In this document: in pieces, positions 17,727 through 26,534 of the stretch
Numbering within the stretch: the stretch's first letter is position 1
How the letters are laid out: every line of letters starts with the position of its first letter
Origin: Cerasicoccus arenae
GTDB lineage: Bacteria; Verrucomicrobiota; Verrucomicrobiia; Opitutales; Cerasicoccaceae
NCBI RefSeq assembly: GCF_014651635.1
Contig: NZ_BMXG01000009.1
Span: forward strand, 1 to 64,000
DNA length: 64,000 nt
Direction of reading: 5' to 3'
Translations under genes and position numbers: made by a program
Notes under the pieces: generated by a model
Told to the model about the DNA's origin: nothing
Seen by the model: the letters and a program-made list of their open reading frames with translations, nothing else
The model's database searches: none

Positions 17727-17780
17727 GTGGCAAAGTTCTATTTGTGCGAATCAGCAATGACAAGCTTTGGGGGATAATGT

Positions 17781-18419
17781 TTAGGGAGCCAGCCGCTCGA
17801 TGCGCCAGCTCGCCCCATTGAGCGAGTATTGTAGGCGGTCATGGAGCCGATTTGGGCGCCCCTGCCAGAACTCAAAGGTCGCGGGCGTCACTCGAAAGCC
17901 ACCCCAAAAATCCGGTAACGGAATCTGCCCATCGCCAAACTTCCGCTTCATCTCGTCCAGCTTCATCTCAAGCAAACTGCGCGAGCTGATAACGCTGCTT
18001 TGTTGCGAAACCCACGCTCCAAGCTGGCTACCTCGGGGACGGCTCAGGAAATATTTCAACGATTCCGTTGCGGAAATCTTCTTCGCCGAACCCCTGATTT
18101 TCACCTGACGCTCCAGCCCCAGCCAAGGAAACTGCAGCGCCACCCGGGCATCATTAGCAATTTCCCGCGACTTCGCGCTTTGAAAATTCGTGAAAAACAC
18201 AAAGCCGCGCTCATCGTAGGCCTTGAGCAGAACCGTACGGGAATTCGGTGCCCCGTCGGCATCCACCGTCGAGAGCGTCATCGCGTTCGGCTCGACCAAC
18301 TGCGCGGCGAGCGCCTGCTCAAACCAGAGCCGAAACTGGGCAAAGGGGTCCGCCAAGGCACTCTCCTCGGAAAGTCCAGCCTGGGCGTATTCACGGCGCA
18401 AATCTGCGGGATCAGTCAT
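17781..18419 (-). CDS. pdxH: Pyridoxamine 5'-phosphate oxidase
   Basis: The enzyme oxidises pyridoxine or pyridoxamine 5'-phosphate to pyridoxal 5'-phosphate with FMN. From the ATG at 18419 it has 212 residues, close to E. coli PdxH. Conserved parts are [48 protein letters not shown] and the C-terminal [16 protein letters not shown] and WRIERLAP. It lies 47 bases after the cupin gene on the same strand and may be cotranscribed with it. Confidence 0.95.
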   Translation of the reverse strand: MTDPADLRREYAQAGLSEESALADPFAQFRLWFEQALAAQLVEPNAMTLSTVDADGAPNSRTVLLKAYDERGFVFFTNFQSAKSREIANDARVALQFPWLGLERQVKIRGSAKKISATESLKYFLSRPRGSQLGAWVSQQSSVISSRSLLEMKLDEMKRKFGDGQIPLPDFWGGFRVTPATFEFWQGRPNRLHDRLQYSLNGASWRIERLAP

Positions 18420-18466
18420 GCAGAGAAATGTGAACGAGCAATTCCGGAAAAGCAACCCACGGCATA

Positions 18467-18967
18467 TTACCGCACTAACCGGCGAATGTCGTCCGCCCAG
18501 TCGGGATATTCCTCGATCAGTGAATCACGGTCGCCCAGCACAAAATCTTCCCAATAAAACGCAGGCGCGACCATGACGGAAAGGAAGGCGTAGCCGTGGT
18601 AACTCGTTTCGTCACTCAGGCGGGCCCCCTGCCAGACACCGCGCGGCACGATGGATGTCGGCACGTGGCCGTTGGAGTATTGGTTACTTAAGATAACTTT
18701 TTCTCCGCTGCCATCCGGATGCAGCAGTAATTGCTCCATTGCATCCCCCGCATGCCAGTGAAAGGTCTCCGTGGAGCGAAGTAACTGATGCATAGCGGAG
18801 TAATTTTCGCGGGTAACCAAGTAGTAGATGCCCGAAATCAGGCTACAAGCTGGACCCTTGACACCGGCTGGGATCTGTTCATCGTGAGTGTAAATGCGGC
18901 GGAACCATCCTCCTTCATGCGGTAGCGGCTCCAGCCCGAAATCGTGGATGATAGTTTCGGCGTCCAT
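18467..18967 (-). CDS. Cupin-like protein, DUF985 family
   Basis: The 166-residue protein shows the DUF985 cupin pattern: [68 protein letters not shown] and a terminal [13 protein letters not shown]. The barrel probably binds a metal or small ligand; function is not established. An in-frame GTG at 18988 is an alternative start. It is divergent from rpsP. Confidence 0.82.
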   Translation of the reverse strand: MDAETIIHDFGLEPLPHEGGWFRRIYTHDEQIPAGVKGPACSLISGIYYLVTRENYSAMHQLLRSTETFHWHAGDAMEQLLLHPDGSGEKVILSNQYSNGHVPTSIVPRGVWQGARLSDETSYHGYAFLSVMVAPAFYWEDFVLGDRDSLIEEYPDWADDIRRLVR

Positions 18968-19000
18968 GGAATAATAACGATAGTTCACCTAGAAAGTGGC

Positions 19001-19027
19001 TTGACAGGCTGGGCAGCAACCTATTTT
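19001..19027 (+). promoter_or_regulatory. Candidate rpsP promoter
   Basis: A perfect -35 hexamer TTGACA (19001-19006) is followed after 15 bases by TATTTT, with further T that would allow a 16- to 17-base spacer. It lies about 55 bases ahead of the rpsP start codon. Confidence 0.45.
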
Positions 19028-19080
19028 TTCCTCTGTTTTCCACAATTCCAGCAACCGAATTTCCATCATTTAGATCAATC

Positions 19081-19365
19081 ATGGCCCTTAAAATCCGACT
19101 CCAGCGCCACGGCTCCACCCACAATCCGGTTTACCGCATCGTAGTGGCCGAATCCAGCAACCGCCGTGACGGCCGCCACAACGAAGTCCTCGGCAGCTAT
19201 AACCCACGCGCCCGCGGCAAGGACACCGAGCTCAGCATCAATCTTGAGCGCGTCGACTATTGGGTCAGCGTTGGTGCCAAACCAACCGACACTACCCGCA
19301 CGCTGATCAATCGCGCACGTCGCGCTGAAACAGCCGCACCAGTAGAAGCAACGGCCGAAGCCTAA
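19081..19365 (+). CDS. rpsP: 30S ribosomal protein S16
   Basis: The 94-residue protein begins MALKIRLQRHGSTHNPVYRIVVAESSNRRDGR and has the family's ELSINLERVDYWVSVGAKPTDT segment, so identity is clear. It assembles early into the small subunit. In most bacteria rpsP is followed by rimM, trmD and rplS; here a terminator and an acetyltransferase gene follow instead of rimM. The C-terminus is Ala/Glu rich. Confidence 0.98.
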   Translation: MALKIRLQRHGSTHNPVYRIVVAESSNRRDGRHNEVLGSYNPRARGKDTELSINLERVDYWVSVGAKPTDTTRTLINRARRAETAAPVEATAEA

Positions 19366-19402
19366 GCACTGCCGCAAGACTTCCAGTCCTGCGACATTCT
19401 GG

Positions 19403-19427
19403 CCCCGGCGATTTGCCGGGGTTTTTT
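19403..19427 (+). terminator. Rho-independent terminator between rpsP and the GNAT gene
   Basis: A 7-bp stem CCCCGGC / GCCGGGG with a short loop is followed by six T. It would end rpsP transcripts before trmD and so split the usual operon. Confidence 0.88.
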
Positions 19428-19485
19428 GTTGGCTGAGGTCAGCAAAACGATTTTCAAAAACACGAAGGACACCAAGAGTACGAAG

Positions 19486-20022
19486 ATGAAGACGAAGTGT
19501 GGCAAAGACCTTACTATCAGAGCAGCGACCGCAGATGACGCCAGCGCACTCATTGATTTCGTAAATCAGGTCAGTGGCGAATCCGATAGCTTGGCCTTCG
19601 GAACGGGCGAATTCGGTGTATCCGTGGAGCAAGAGGTCGATATCCTTAATGACTTTGCTCAATCGCCCAATAAAGTCTATCTAGTAGCAGTGGTCGATGA
19701 ACGAATAGTCGGCGGACTGTCTTTCAGCGCTGGACATCGACCGCGAATTCAACACTGCGGAGAATTTGGCCTTTCTATTCTTAAGGAATACTGGGGTAAA
19801 GGTATTGGTGGCTCAATGATTGATGAGCTCATTGCCTGGTGTCACAAAGGTGGCAGAGTAACAAAAATCAACCTTCATGTGCGCACAATAAATCAGCGGG
19901 CCATTGCATTGTACATGGGCAAAGGCTTTACTGTTGAAGGGAAGCACTCGAATAGTATCAAGATTGATGGCCAATACTTTGATAATTACAGTATGGGAAA
20001 AATCTTAGATTCATGTGTTTAG
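19486..20022 (+). CDS. GNAT-family N-acetyltransferase
   Basis: The 178-residue protein has a GNAT fold: LTIRAATADDASALIDFV at the N-terminus, the acetyl-CoA-binding motif A as LSILKEYWGKGIGGSMIDEL and the motif B segment NQRAIALYMGKGFTVEGK. The acceptor is unknown. The ATG at 19486 is chosen because upstream in-frame codons fall in a lysine/threonine-rich repeat (near 19455-19500) of simple-sequence character. The gene is lower in GC than its ribosomal neighbours and stands where rimM would be, which suggests insertion. Confidence 0.88.
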   Translation: MKTKCGKDLTIRAATADDASALIDFVNQVSGESDSLAFGTGEFGVSVEQEVDILNDFAQSPNKVYLVAVVDERIVGGLSFSAGHRPRIQHCGEFGLSILKEYWGKGIGGSMIDELIAWCHKGGRVTKINLHVRTINQRAIALYMGKGFTVEGKHSNSIKIDGQYFDNYSMGKILDSCV

Positions 20023-20073
20023 CTTTGAAGATAATTAACCTTCGTGATGTTCGCACCCTTTCTGGTTCAATAA

Positions 20074-20784
20074 ATGCGCTTTGATTTAATCACGCTTTTC
20101 CCTCGCATGGCCGAGGGCTACTTGCAGGAAAGCATGCTCGGGCAGGCCACCAAAAAGGGCCTGCTGGACATTGGCGTACATGATTTAAGAGATTGGTCGC
20201 AAAATAAACACAAAACCGCCGATGACCGACCCTTTGGCGGCGGCGCAGGCATGCTATTGTCGCCGGAGCCGCTATTTTTATCGATCGAGGAGGTTGCCAC
20301 TCCCGGCGCGGAAGTCATTTACCTCTGCCCCGACGGCGAGACGCTCTCCACGCCAATGGCCCGTGAACTAGCGGCCAAGGAACACATTGTGCTGGTCAGC
20401 GGACACTACGAGGGCATTGACCAACGCGTCCGCGATACACTAATCACGCGAGAGGTCTCTATCGGCGATTATGTGCTGACGAATGGCACCCTGCCCGCCT
20501 GTGTTTTGATCGACTGTGTAGCCCGTTATATACCCGACGTTTTAGGTGAAGAAAAATCCTTGACGCAAGACTCCTTTAGCGACACTTTCCTCGGTTTTCC
20601 TCAATTCACACGTCCAGCTGACTTCCGTGGGATGCAAGTTCCCGAGGTTTTGCTCAGTGGCGATCACGCCAAGATCGACGCGTGGAGACGGGAACAAAGC
20701 CTTTTGAAAACCAAGCAACGTCGGCCTGACCTGCTGGAGAAACGCTCAACTAGCAGACCCTCCGGCAAAGAAGGCCCCCAGTAA
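20074..20784 (+). CDS. trmD: tRNA (guanine37-N1)-methyltransferase
   Basis: TrmD methylates G37 next to the anticodon and so prevents frameshifting. The 236-residue sequence has the SPOUT trefoil-knot landmarks [13 protein letters not shown] and [13 protein letters not shown], plus [11 protein letters not shown] and the C-terminal substrate segment [16 protein letters not shown]. It sits 10 bases before rplS, as in many bacteria, so the pair is very likely cotranscribed. Confidence 0.97.
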   Translation: MRFDLITLFPRMAEGYLQESMLGQATKKGLLDIGVHDLRDWSQNKHKTADDRPFGGGAGMLLSPEPLFLSIEEVATPGAEVIYLCPDGETLSTPMARELAAKEHIVLVSGHYEGIDQRVRDTLITREVSIGDYVLTNGTLPACVLIDCVARYIPDVLGEEKSLTQDSFSDTFLGFPQFTRPADFRGMQVPEVLLSGDHAKIDAWRREQSLLKTKQRRPDLLEKRSTSRPSGKEGPQ

Positions 20785-20794
20785 ATTCACAGTC

Positions 20795-21163
20795 ATGCAA
20801 GCCACAATTGAATCAGTCACCGCCGATCAACTCGACAATAGCCGCCTGAATTTTAAGGTCGGTGACGGCGTGCGCGTCCACACCCGCGTCCGCGAAGGCG
20901 ACAAAGAACGTATCCAGATTTTCGCTGGCATCGTCATTGCCCGCAAGGGTTCCGGCATCCGTGAAGCCTTCACGGTTCGCCGCATTAGCTTCGGCGAAGG
21001 CGTCGAGCGCGTATTCCCAATCCACAGCCCGAACATCGACAAGATCGAAGTCGACCGTGAATCCATCACCCGCAAGGCCCGCCTCTATTACCTACGTGAT
21101 CGTATCGGTAAGGAAGCGACCAAGGTTAAGGAAAAGCGCCTGATCGAAGCTGGCCGCAAGTAA
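20795..21163 (+). CDS. rplS: 50S ribosomal protein L19
   Basis: The 122-residue protein shows the L19 pattern: [55 protein letters not shown] and [13 protein letters not shown]. It contacts the 30S subunit interface. It is followed by a 9-base C run (21164-21172) in the short gap to rplI. Confidence 0.98.
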   Translation: MQATIESVTADQLDNSRLNFKVGDGVRVHTRVREGDKERIQIFAGIVIARKGSGIREAFTVRRISFGEGVERVFPIHSPNIDKIEVDRESITRKARLYYLRDRIGKEATKVKEKRLIEAGRK

Positions 21164-21190
21164 CCCCCCCCCTCAAAAAGAATTTATCCA

Positions 21191-21679
21191 ATGAACACCG
21201 ACGTTTTATTGCTCCAGCCTGTCGAGAGCCTCGGCCACGAAGGCGACCAAGTCTCCGTTAAGGCCGGTTACGCACGCAACTATTTGCTACCGCGCAACCT
21301 CGCCCTTCCGGTCAACCGCGCCAACAAGAAATACATCGAGTCTCTCACAGCCCGCAAAGAATCCCGCCTCAAGCAAGAGCGCGAGCATGCGGACCAGATT
21401 CTCGCTCGTCTCGAAACCGTTTCTATCGCAATTGCGGTGAAAACTGGCGAAGGCGGCAAGATGTTCGGCTCTGTCTCTTCTCAGGATCTCATTGACCGTC
21501 TCAAAGAAGACGGCATTGAAGTCGAGCGCAAGCAGCTCAATCTGCACACGCCCGTCAAGACCCTCGGCAAGCACACCACCAAGATCAAGCTGCACCCTGA
21601 AGTCAGCTATGAACTGGAGTGGGAAGTCGTCTCGGAAAACCCGATCGAAGAAGCACCGACCGAAGAAGAACAAGCCTAG
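21191..21679 (+). CDS. rplI: 50S ribosomal protein L9
   Basis: The 162-residue protein has the L9 N-terminal domain (LLQPVESLGHEGDQVSVKAGYARNYLLP), a long connecting helix rich in charged residues, and the C-terminal domain with GKMFGSVSSQDL. The last residues are an extra acidic tail (EEAPTEEEQA). The location directly after rplS, not near rpsF and rpsR, is less common. A terminator follows. Confidence 0.97.
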   Translation: MNTDVLLLQPVESLGHEGDQVSVKAGYARNYLLPRNLALPVNRANKKYIESLTARKESRLKQEREHADQILARLETVSIAIAVKTGEGGKMFGSVSSQDLIDRLKEDGIEVERKQLNLHTPVKTLGKHTTKIKLHPEVSYELEWEVVSENPIEEAPTEEEQA

Positions 21680-21714
21680 GCACCGTCTTCAAGAAACACC
21701 CGAAACTTTCCAAT

Positions 21715-21743
21715 AACCGCCCGGACTACCGGGCGGTTTTTTT
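21715..21743 (+). terminator. Rho-independent terminator after rplI
   Basis: A perfect 10-bp stem AACCGCCCGG / CCGGGCGGTT with loop ACTA runs into seven T. Confidence 0.95.
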
Positions 21744-21773
21744 GTGCCTCCCCCCCTTTCACTTCACATAGAC

Positions 21774-21810
21774 AAAAAAATAGAGGCCCCCCTCTCCCAA
21801 GGGGGACCTC
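21774..21810 (-). terminator. Rho-independent terminator for the leftward dsbD transcript
   Basis: On the minus strand, GAGG-T-CCCCC pairs with GGGGG-(G)-CCTC around an eight-base loop and is followed by TATTTTTTT. It lies about 120 bases after the dsbD stop; a second short hairpin (CGGGT-TCTC-ACCCG, near 21840) sits between. Confidence 0.8.
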
Positions 21811-21930
21811 CCGCCATCTCTACTGTGTTATCATTCCGTCGGGTTCTCACCCGAGAAAATCTCCTATAAAGACTATATCGTCTTCCGCTTAATTAGCTTT
21901 AGCAGAAATGAGGAAATTTTTCGCAAAAAA

Positions 21931-24105
21931 TTACTCTACGCCAATTTCCGCTAACGCGGCCTGCACATTGGCCTCGGTGAGTAGCTCTGGCAGCGTGACT
22001 GGCTCCGAGCGACCCGGAATGTACAAAACGTTGAAAGGCACTGCACTTCGACCAAATTCGGCCAACGCACGCGTTACCTCCAGATTGTGATCCGTCCAAT
22101 CCGCCTTTAGCGTGGCGACATTGTTTTTCTGAAAGTCTTCAATCAGTGCCTTACTCTTATAGACACGCTTATTAACCTGACAAGTGGCGCACCAGCGAGC
22201 GGTGAAATCGATATAAACAGGGCGGCCCTCCGCTAGTAAAGTGCTCACCGTTTCGGGCGACCAAGGCTCCCACACCAAGAAGTCGAGCTTTTGCCCGGTT
22301 TCTTTTGCAAGCTGGATTTGATGCTCGCGGCGCTCGTCCTCACTAATGCGGCTAAAAGTGTAAAGTACTGGGCCAACGATCAGAATTAACGCAAAAACAA
22401 CAGCGATTCGACGCGTGCCCGCCGTTTTGTTAATGGCCCCCCAGCGACCAAACACCCAGCTGCCCATCCCCGCCAGTACAATGCTGATCAGTACGAAAAA
22501 CAGTGTATAAGGCACCACTTGATCAGCAACCACCCAAACCAGCGCCGCAACTGTAGCGTAAAGCAAGAAGGCCATGCCTTCCTTAAAGGTCTCCATCCAC
22601 GGCCCAGGACGCGGTAGCTTGCGCGTCAGCCCCGGGAAAAAGGACAAAATCAAATACGGGGCTGCCAGCCCGAGCCCCAACATCGTCAGCAGTAGCTCAC
22701 GTGCCGGTAACGACGTCTTGACGAGGGCACCGAGCACGGGGGCAAGGAATGGCGCAGCACATGGGGCACCGACCGCTACAGCGAACAGCCCAGCACTGAA
22801 GGTGCCCGCATAGCCCGCCTTTGCACTTAGCGATGAGCCTAGGCCAATAGCGGAGACTCCGAATTCAAAAAGCCCGCTTAAGCTCAGACTAAAGACAAAG
22901 ACCAGAATGATCAAAAACAGCACGAAGCGAGGCGTCAGCCAAGCAGCCCAACCACCTTCAGCCTGACCAGTGCTAAGGAATGTCTGGTGCACCGGCTCGA
23001 ACATCAACCCAATCGCCCAGAAGCTCACCAGCACGCCCAACGTGTAGACTAGGCCATGGGCAATGACCTTGCCCGGCGACTCACCCGCCTGATTCACAAA
23101 GCCCATGACTTTGAGCCCAATCACCGGGAAAACGCACGGCATTAAATTAAGAATCAGCCCACCCAAAAAGGCCAACGCCAACAGCCCGAAATAAGAACGG
23201 CCAGCAGTCTCAGATCCCTTCGCGCTATCCGCCACTAAAGGTGTTGAAGCGGTCGCACCAAAGGTTGGGTCAATAGACATGCCAATGCCCTCTCCGCTCG
23301 CGAGCCAGCCCTTCTCTGCCCGCAGTACCCCTGGCAGAGCCGATGCTGATCCGGAGAAATACTCGCTCTTGGTCAGCTCAATGGTTAGCGTCCCATTAGG
23401 CGCACGGGTGACGACTTGCGGGGCGCTTGGCTCCACATAGGCATTGGCCGAAAAGAATGTCACCTCGCCCGGATTGTGATGGGGGGGGGCGGACAATGGA
23501 CGCACCGTTAAGGTGATCGTAGTGGCCGATTGCTTTGCCTCGGCTGCCCAATCCTCTGATAATTCGCGGGGCCAAAAGTCTTGCTCGGTGGCCTGAAGTG
23601 CGGGGGCCCACGTTGAGGGGGGGGGGGGGGCGTTTTCTACGGGCAGTTCCAATTTTAGGTCAACACCGCCTGGCACGCAGGTTTTGTCATCACACTCCAA
23701 CCAATCTGCGCGCGCAGCCAACTGCAAATTGTCACCAGCCGGTAAATTAGCTGACGGCGTGGCCTGCATGATGAGGAAGACCTCGCCTTCGTAGACATAA
23801 TTGACGATTCCGCCCTGATCGAAGCTATGCGGCGTCGGCCAATGAATTTCGCCAATGGTCAGGCCTTCCGGCAGGTTTTGCCACTCGATCTCAGTGACCA
23901 AGCCTGCGTCGCCGGGATTTTTCCAATAGGTGTGCCAATGCGGGTCCATTTTCATCCGCAGGGCGATCTCAAACGGCTTACCGGGCTGAATGCTCGTCAC
24001 ATTGGCCACTAATTCGGCCTCCACATGCTGGCTGCGTGCGGGTTCGGCGGACAGCACACCGAGGCCAACCAGCCACAATACAAATATACGTAAAACGGTT
24101 TTCAT
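21931..24105 (-). CDS. dsbD: DsbD/ScsB-family thiol:disulfide interchange protein
   Basis: The protein has 724 residues from the ATG at 24105, with a signal peptide (MKTVLRIFVLWLVGLGVLSA). An N-terminal periplasmic domain of about 290 residues (HWHTYWKNPGDAG) is followed by about eight membrane segments with the two electron-carrying Cys in LMPCVFPVIGL and GAPCAAPFLAP. A C-terminal thioredoxin domain has the active site RWCATCQVNKRV. It passes electrons from cytoplasmic thioredoxin to the periplasm. The periplasmic linker is encoded by 14 consecutive C (23617-23630 on the + strand reads G), and another 9-base run lies at 23481-23489. Length changes there would truncate the protein. It follows the lipoprotein gene by 52 bases. 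Confidence 0.92.
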   Translation of the reverse strand: MKTVLRIFVLWLVGLGVLSAEPARSQHVEAELVANVTSIQPGKPFEIALRMKMDPHWHTYWKNPGDAGLVTEIEWQNLPEGLTIGEIHWPTPHSFDQGGIVNYVYEGEVFLIMQATPSANLPAGDNLQLAARADWLECDDKTCVPGGVDLKLELPVENAPPPPSTWAPALQATEQDFWPRELSEDWAAEAKQSATTITLTVRPLSAPPHHNPGEVTFFSANAYVEPSAPQVVTRAPNGTLTIELTKSEYFSGSASALPGVLRAEKGWLASGEGIGMSIDPTFGATASTPLVADSAKGSETAGRSYFGLLALAFLGGLILNLMPCVFPVIGLKVMGFVNQAGESPGKVIAHGLVYTLGVLVSFWAIGLMFEPVHQTFLSTGQAEGGWAAWLTPRFVLFLIILVFVFSLSLSGLFEFGVSAIGLGSSLSAKAGYAGTFSAGLFAVAVGAPCAAPFLAPVLGALVKTSLPARELLLTMLGLGLAAPYLILSFFPGLTRKLPRPGPWMETFKEGMAFLLYATVAALVWVVADQVVPYTLFFVLISIVLAGMGSWVFGRWGAINKTAGTRRIAVVFALILIVGPVLYTFSRISEDERREHQIQLAKETGQKLDFLVWEPWSPETVSTLLAEGRPVYIDFTARWCATCQVNKRVYKSKALIEDFQKNNVATLKADWTDHNLEVTRALAEFGRSAVPFNVLYIPGRSEPVTLPELLTEANVQAALAEIGVE
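23617..23630 (-). repeat. Homopolymer tract of 14 C in the sense strand of dsbD
   Basis: The tract encodes the Pro run in the linker ENAPPPPSTWAP. It is the longest homopolymer in the window and is in frame here. Confidence 0.95.
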
Positions 24106-24157
24106 GAAACACTTGCGTCGCAAATATCTTTGCTTCCTGACAGCAAAGTTTAACGGA

Positions 24158-24601
24158 TCACTGGATAAATTGAATGGCCATGCCGCGGAAAATCGAACGC
24201 GAGCGAACGGTTTCCGTGTAGAAAACACCCCAATCATAGACGTAGTTTGGTGTCGTGTAGCTATCCACCGCCATTTGCGGATCGAGCAATATCACACCAT
24301 CGGCACCGACCTCAGCCGCCTTATCGCGGAAGAGCTGGAAGATTTCCTCCTGCGGGGGTACCGTTTGATAAGTCGGAATCGTTATCACGCCAAGCTCACG
24401 GTATTCTCCCTGCGGGCGCTGCGTCAGGAACAGTGTCACCTCCGAGGGCGAAATCGGCCCGCGTGCTGCCACAGCCGACGCATCCTCAGCATTCAGCGGA
24501 GTGATCGGATTATTCAGCGCCGAATATTGCACGTTGTAGCCACAGCCTGCAAAAGCCAGTGACGCAGTTAAAAGAAGTCCGGATATTTTCACTTTCGACA
24601 C
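24158..24601 (-). CDS. Hypothetical lipoprotein upstream of dsbD
   Basis: A GTG start at 24601 gives MSKVKISGLLLTASLAFAGCGYN, a lipoprotein signal with lipobox AFAGC. The 147-residue protein contains VTLFLTQRPQGEYRELGVITI and GADGVILLDPQ, a pattern seen in small lipoproteins with a compact alpha/beta domain, but I cannot name a family with certainty. It is the first gene of a likely two-gene unit with dsbD. Confidence 0.65.
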   Translation of the reverse strand: MSKVKISGLLLTASLAFAGCGYNVQYSALNNPITPLNAEDASAVAARGPISPSEVTLFLTQRPQGEYRELGVITIPTYQTVPPQEEIFQLFRDKAAEVGADGVILLDPQMAVDSYTTPNYVYDWGVFYTETVRSRSIFRGMAIQFIQ

Positions 24602-24790
24602 GCTAACTCAATTTTCCCTGAACGCCAATCGAATTGGTGAAAAGGAAATCACGCCGAGCAATTTTGCCCATGTCCCCTCGCCTCTCATTCCTACTCCTTT
24701 CGCCTTTAATCTGCCCTAGCTAAAAGCTTCCCCTTGCCCCTGCTATAAAAATAGGCATACTGGCAGCCAATCTGCTAACCTAACTACTGC

Positions 24791-26050
24791 ATGCCCAAGA
24801 ACATCGGATTTATCTCGACTCGCTTCGCCGGAACAGACGGCGTCTCTCTCGAAAGCGCCAAGTGGGCTGAAGTCCTCTGGGACGACCGCCATATAAGCTA
24901 CTGGTACAGTGGGCTGAGCGACCGCAGTAAAGACATCGCATACGTCGTGCCCGAAGCCCACTTTGGCCACCCGGAAAACGAATGGATCAACGAACGCCTG
25001 TGGAAACGTACCCAGCGCGATCCCCTCGTATCTTCGCGTATCCGCGATTTAGCCGACTACCTGAAGGGTACGCTGCACGATTTTGCCCGTCGGTATAATC
25101 TCGATTTCATTATTCCGCAAAATGTGCTGACAATTCCCATGCACGTTCCCCTTGGAATCGCGGTAACCGAGTTTCTCGCGGAGACAGGAATGCCCGCCAT
25201 CGCGCACCATCACGATTTCTACTGGGAACGCACGCGCTTCTCGGTGGGCTGCATCCAAGACTACCTCGACGCGGCCTTCCCACCCAGCCTATCGAACATC
25301 CGCAATGTCGTCATCAATCGGCCGGCCCAAGAACAGTTTGCGCTGCGTAAGGGCGAGTCTGCGCTGCTGATCCCCAATGTTTTTGATTTTGACCAGCCGG
25401 CTCCTCAGCCCGACGAATACTCAGCCGATATTCGTGAACAAATCGGTCTGGAAAAAGATGACCTGCTCATCCTCCAGCCCACGCGCATCGTCCCACGCAA
25501 AGGCATCGAACACGCGATCACCGCCGTGGGGATGCTCAAGGACCCGCGCTGCAAACTCGTCATCTCGCACGCCGCTGGAGACGAAGGCATGGACTACAAA
25601 CACATGCTCGAAGAGAAAGCGCGCGAGGAAGGTGTCGATGTCCGTTTCTTCGACGAGCGCATTGGGGAAGTCCGCCAGTTTGACGACGAAGGCCGGAAAA
25701 TTTACACGCTGTGGGATCTCTATCCGCACGCGGACTTCGTTACCTACCCGAGCACCTACGAGGGCTTTGGCAACGCCCTGCTGGAGGCCGTGTATTTCCG
25801 CAAGCCAACGCTAGTCAACCGCTACTCAATCTTCATTCAGGACATCGAGCCCAAGGGCTTCCGTTTCGCCTTGATGGACGGTATCGTCACCAACCGCGTC
25901 GTCCGCGAGATCAAGCGCATCCTCGACGACCCTGCCTACCGCGAAGAAATGTGCGAGCACAACTACCGCGTCGCGCGACGGCATTATTCTTATACGGTAC
26001 TGAGACGATCGCTGCGCACATTGATGACGGCGTTGACTGGCCTCAATTAA
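24791..26050 (+). CDS. Glycosyltransferase family 4 protein, paired with a sugar phosphorylase
   Basis: The 419-residue protein starts GFISTRFAGTDGVSLESAKW, the N-terminal nucleotide-binding fold of GT-B enzymes, and has the C-terminal donor site in LQPTRIVPRKGIEHAI and YPSTYEGFGNALLEAVYF (E-x7-E type). Together with the GH13 phosphorylase downstream it may make or recycle a small glucoside such as a compatible solute; this is inference from neighbourhood. The stop codon lies inside a perfect 16-bp palindrome at 26041-26056, immediately before the inserted four-helix-bundle element. Confidence 0.8.
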   Translation: MPKNIGFISTRFAGTDGVSLESAKWAEVLWDDRHISYWYSGLSDRSKDIAYVVPEAHFGHPENEWINERLWKRTQRDPLVSSRIRDLADYLKGTLHDFARRYNLDFIIPQNVLTIPMHVPLGIAVTEFLAETGMPAIAHHHDFYWERTRFSVGCIQDYLDAAFPPSLSNIRNVVINRPAQEQFALRKGESALLIPNVFDFDQPAPQPDEYSADIREQIGLEKDDLLILQPTRIVPRKGIEHAITAVGMLKDPRCKLVISHAAGDEGMDYKHMLEEKAREEGVDVRFFDERIGEVRQFDDEGRKIYTLWDLYPHADFVTYPSTYEGFGNALLEAVYFRKPTLVNRYSIFIQDIEPKGFRFALMDGIVTNRVVREIKRILDDPAYREEMCEHNYRVARRHYSYTVLRRSLRTLMTALTGLN

Positions 26051-26056
26051 TTGAGG
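26041..26056. repeat. Perfect 16-bp palindrome at the glycosyltransferase stop codon
   Basis: CCTCAATTAATTGAGG reads the same on both strands and includes the TAA stop. It abuts the left inverted repeat of the inserted element by four bases and may mark the insertion target or a remnant of an earlier terminator. Confidence 0.8.
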
Positions 26057-26060
26057 CCAG

Positions 26061-26091
26061 AGGTTAAAGTTTTAAGGTTAAAGGCTAAAGT
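26061..26091 (+). repeat. Left 31-bp inverted repeat of the four-helix-bundle element
   Basis: It pairs with 26497-26527 in 29 of 31 positions. Its inner end carries AAAGG five bases before the GTG start at 26090, so the repeat seems to supply the ribosome binding site of the gene. Confidence 0.92.
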
Positions 26092-26503
26092 GGAATTTGA
26101 AATTGAGGAACCGGGAAAATCTTTTGAAAACTTGAACGTATGGAAGCGATCATGTCGCTTAGCTGTTTCAGTGTATCAGGCATTGGGAAATTTCCCTGAT
26201 CGGAGTTTGAAGGATCAGATGACCCGGGCCGTTGTTTCGATCGCCTCAAATATTGCTGAAGGACATGAGAGAAATAGCCCCAAAGACTTTATTCGATTTC
26301 TTCGAATCGCCAAAGGCTCAACCGGCGAACTCAAGACCCAACTTTATATTGCTCAAGCAATCGGTTATCTCGGTAAAGAGGCATGCGATCCTCTCGCACA
26401 GGAGTGCCGCGAAATTTCGGCCATGATCCAAGGCCTCATTCGGAGTATCCCCACTGATAAGCCTAAAGCTAGCGATAAAACCCACATACTTCAGCAACTT
26501 TAA
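26090..26503 (+). CDS. Four-helix-bundle protein (23S rRNA intervening-sequence/S23 family)
   Basis: The product (137 residues from GTG 26090) has the family's sequence order: FENLNVWKRSCRLAVSVYQAL, FPDRSLKDQMTRAVVSIASNIAEGHER, then FIRFLRIAKGSTGELKTQL and a last helix ending MIQGLIRSI. An in-frame TTG at 26051 is the alternative start, but that would translate the inverted repeat; GTG 26090 has a Shine-Dalgarno-like AAAGG. The family is known from rRNA intervening sequences and, as Avd, from diversity-generating retroelements; its biochemical role is thought to be nucleic-acid binding. The stop codon lies within the right inverted repeat. Confidence 0.9.
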   Translation: MEFEIEEPGKSFENLNVWKRSCRLAVSVYQALGNFPDRSLKDQMTRAVVSIASNIAEGHERNSPKDFIRFLRIAKGSTGELKTQLYIAQAIGYLGKEACDPLAQECREISAMIQGLIRSIPTDKPKASDKTHILQQL

Positions 26504-26527
26504 CCTTTAACCTTACAACTTTAACCT
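26497..26527 (-). repeat. Right 31-bp inverted repeat of the four-helix-bundle element
   Basis: It mirrors 26061-26091 with two mismatches and overlaps the 3' end of the four-helix-bundle gene. The phosphorylase ATG follows eight bases later with no clear Shine-Dalgarno sequence. Confidence 0.92.
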
Positions 26528-26534
26528 TCTCCCC

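Larger units (their letters stand above)
26061..26527 (+). mobile_element. Inverted-repeat-bounded element carrying a four-helix-bundle gene
   Basis: A 31-bp sequence at 26061-26091 is repeated in inverted orientation at 26497-26527 with only two mismatches. Each end is built from GGTTAAAG-like units. The only gene inside is the four-helix-bundle gene. The layout copies that of 23S rRNA intervening sequences, where terminal repeats pair into a stem around an S23/IVP gene, but here it sits between a glycosyltransferase and a phosphorylase gene. No target duplication and no transposase are visible, so how it moves is open. Confidence 0.7.
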
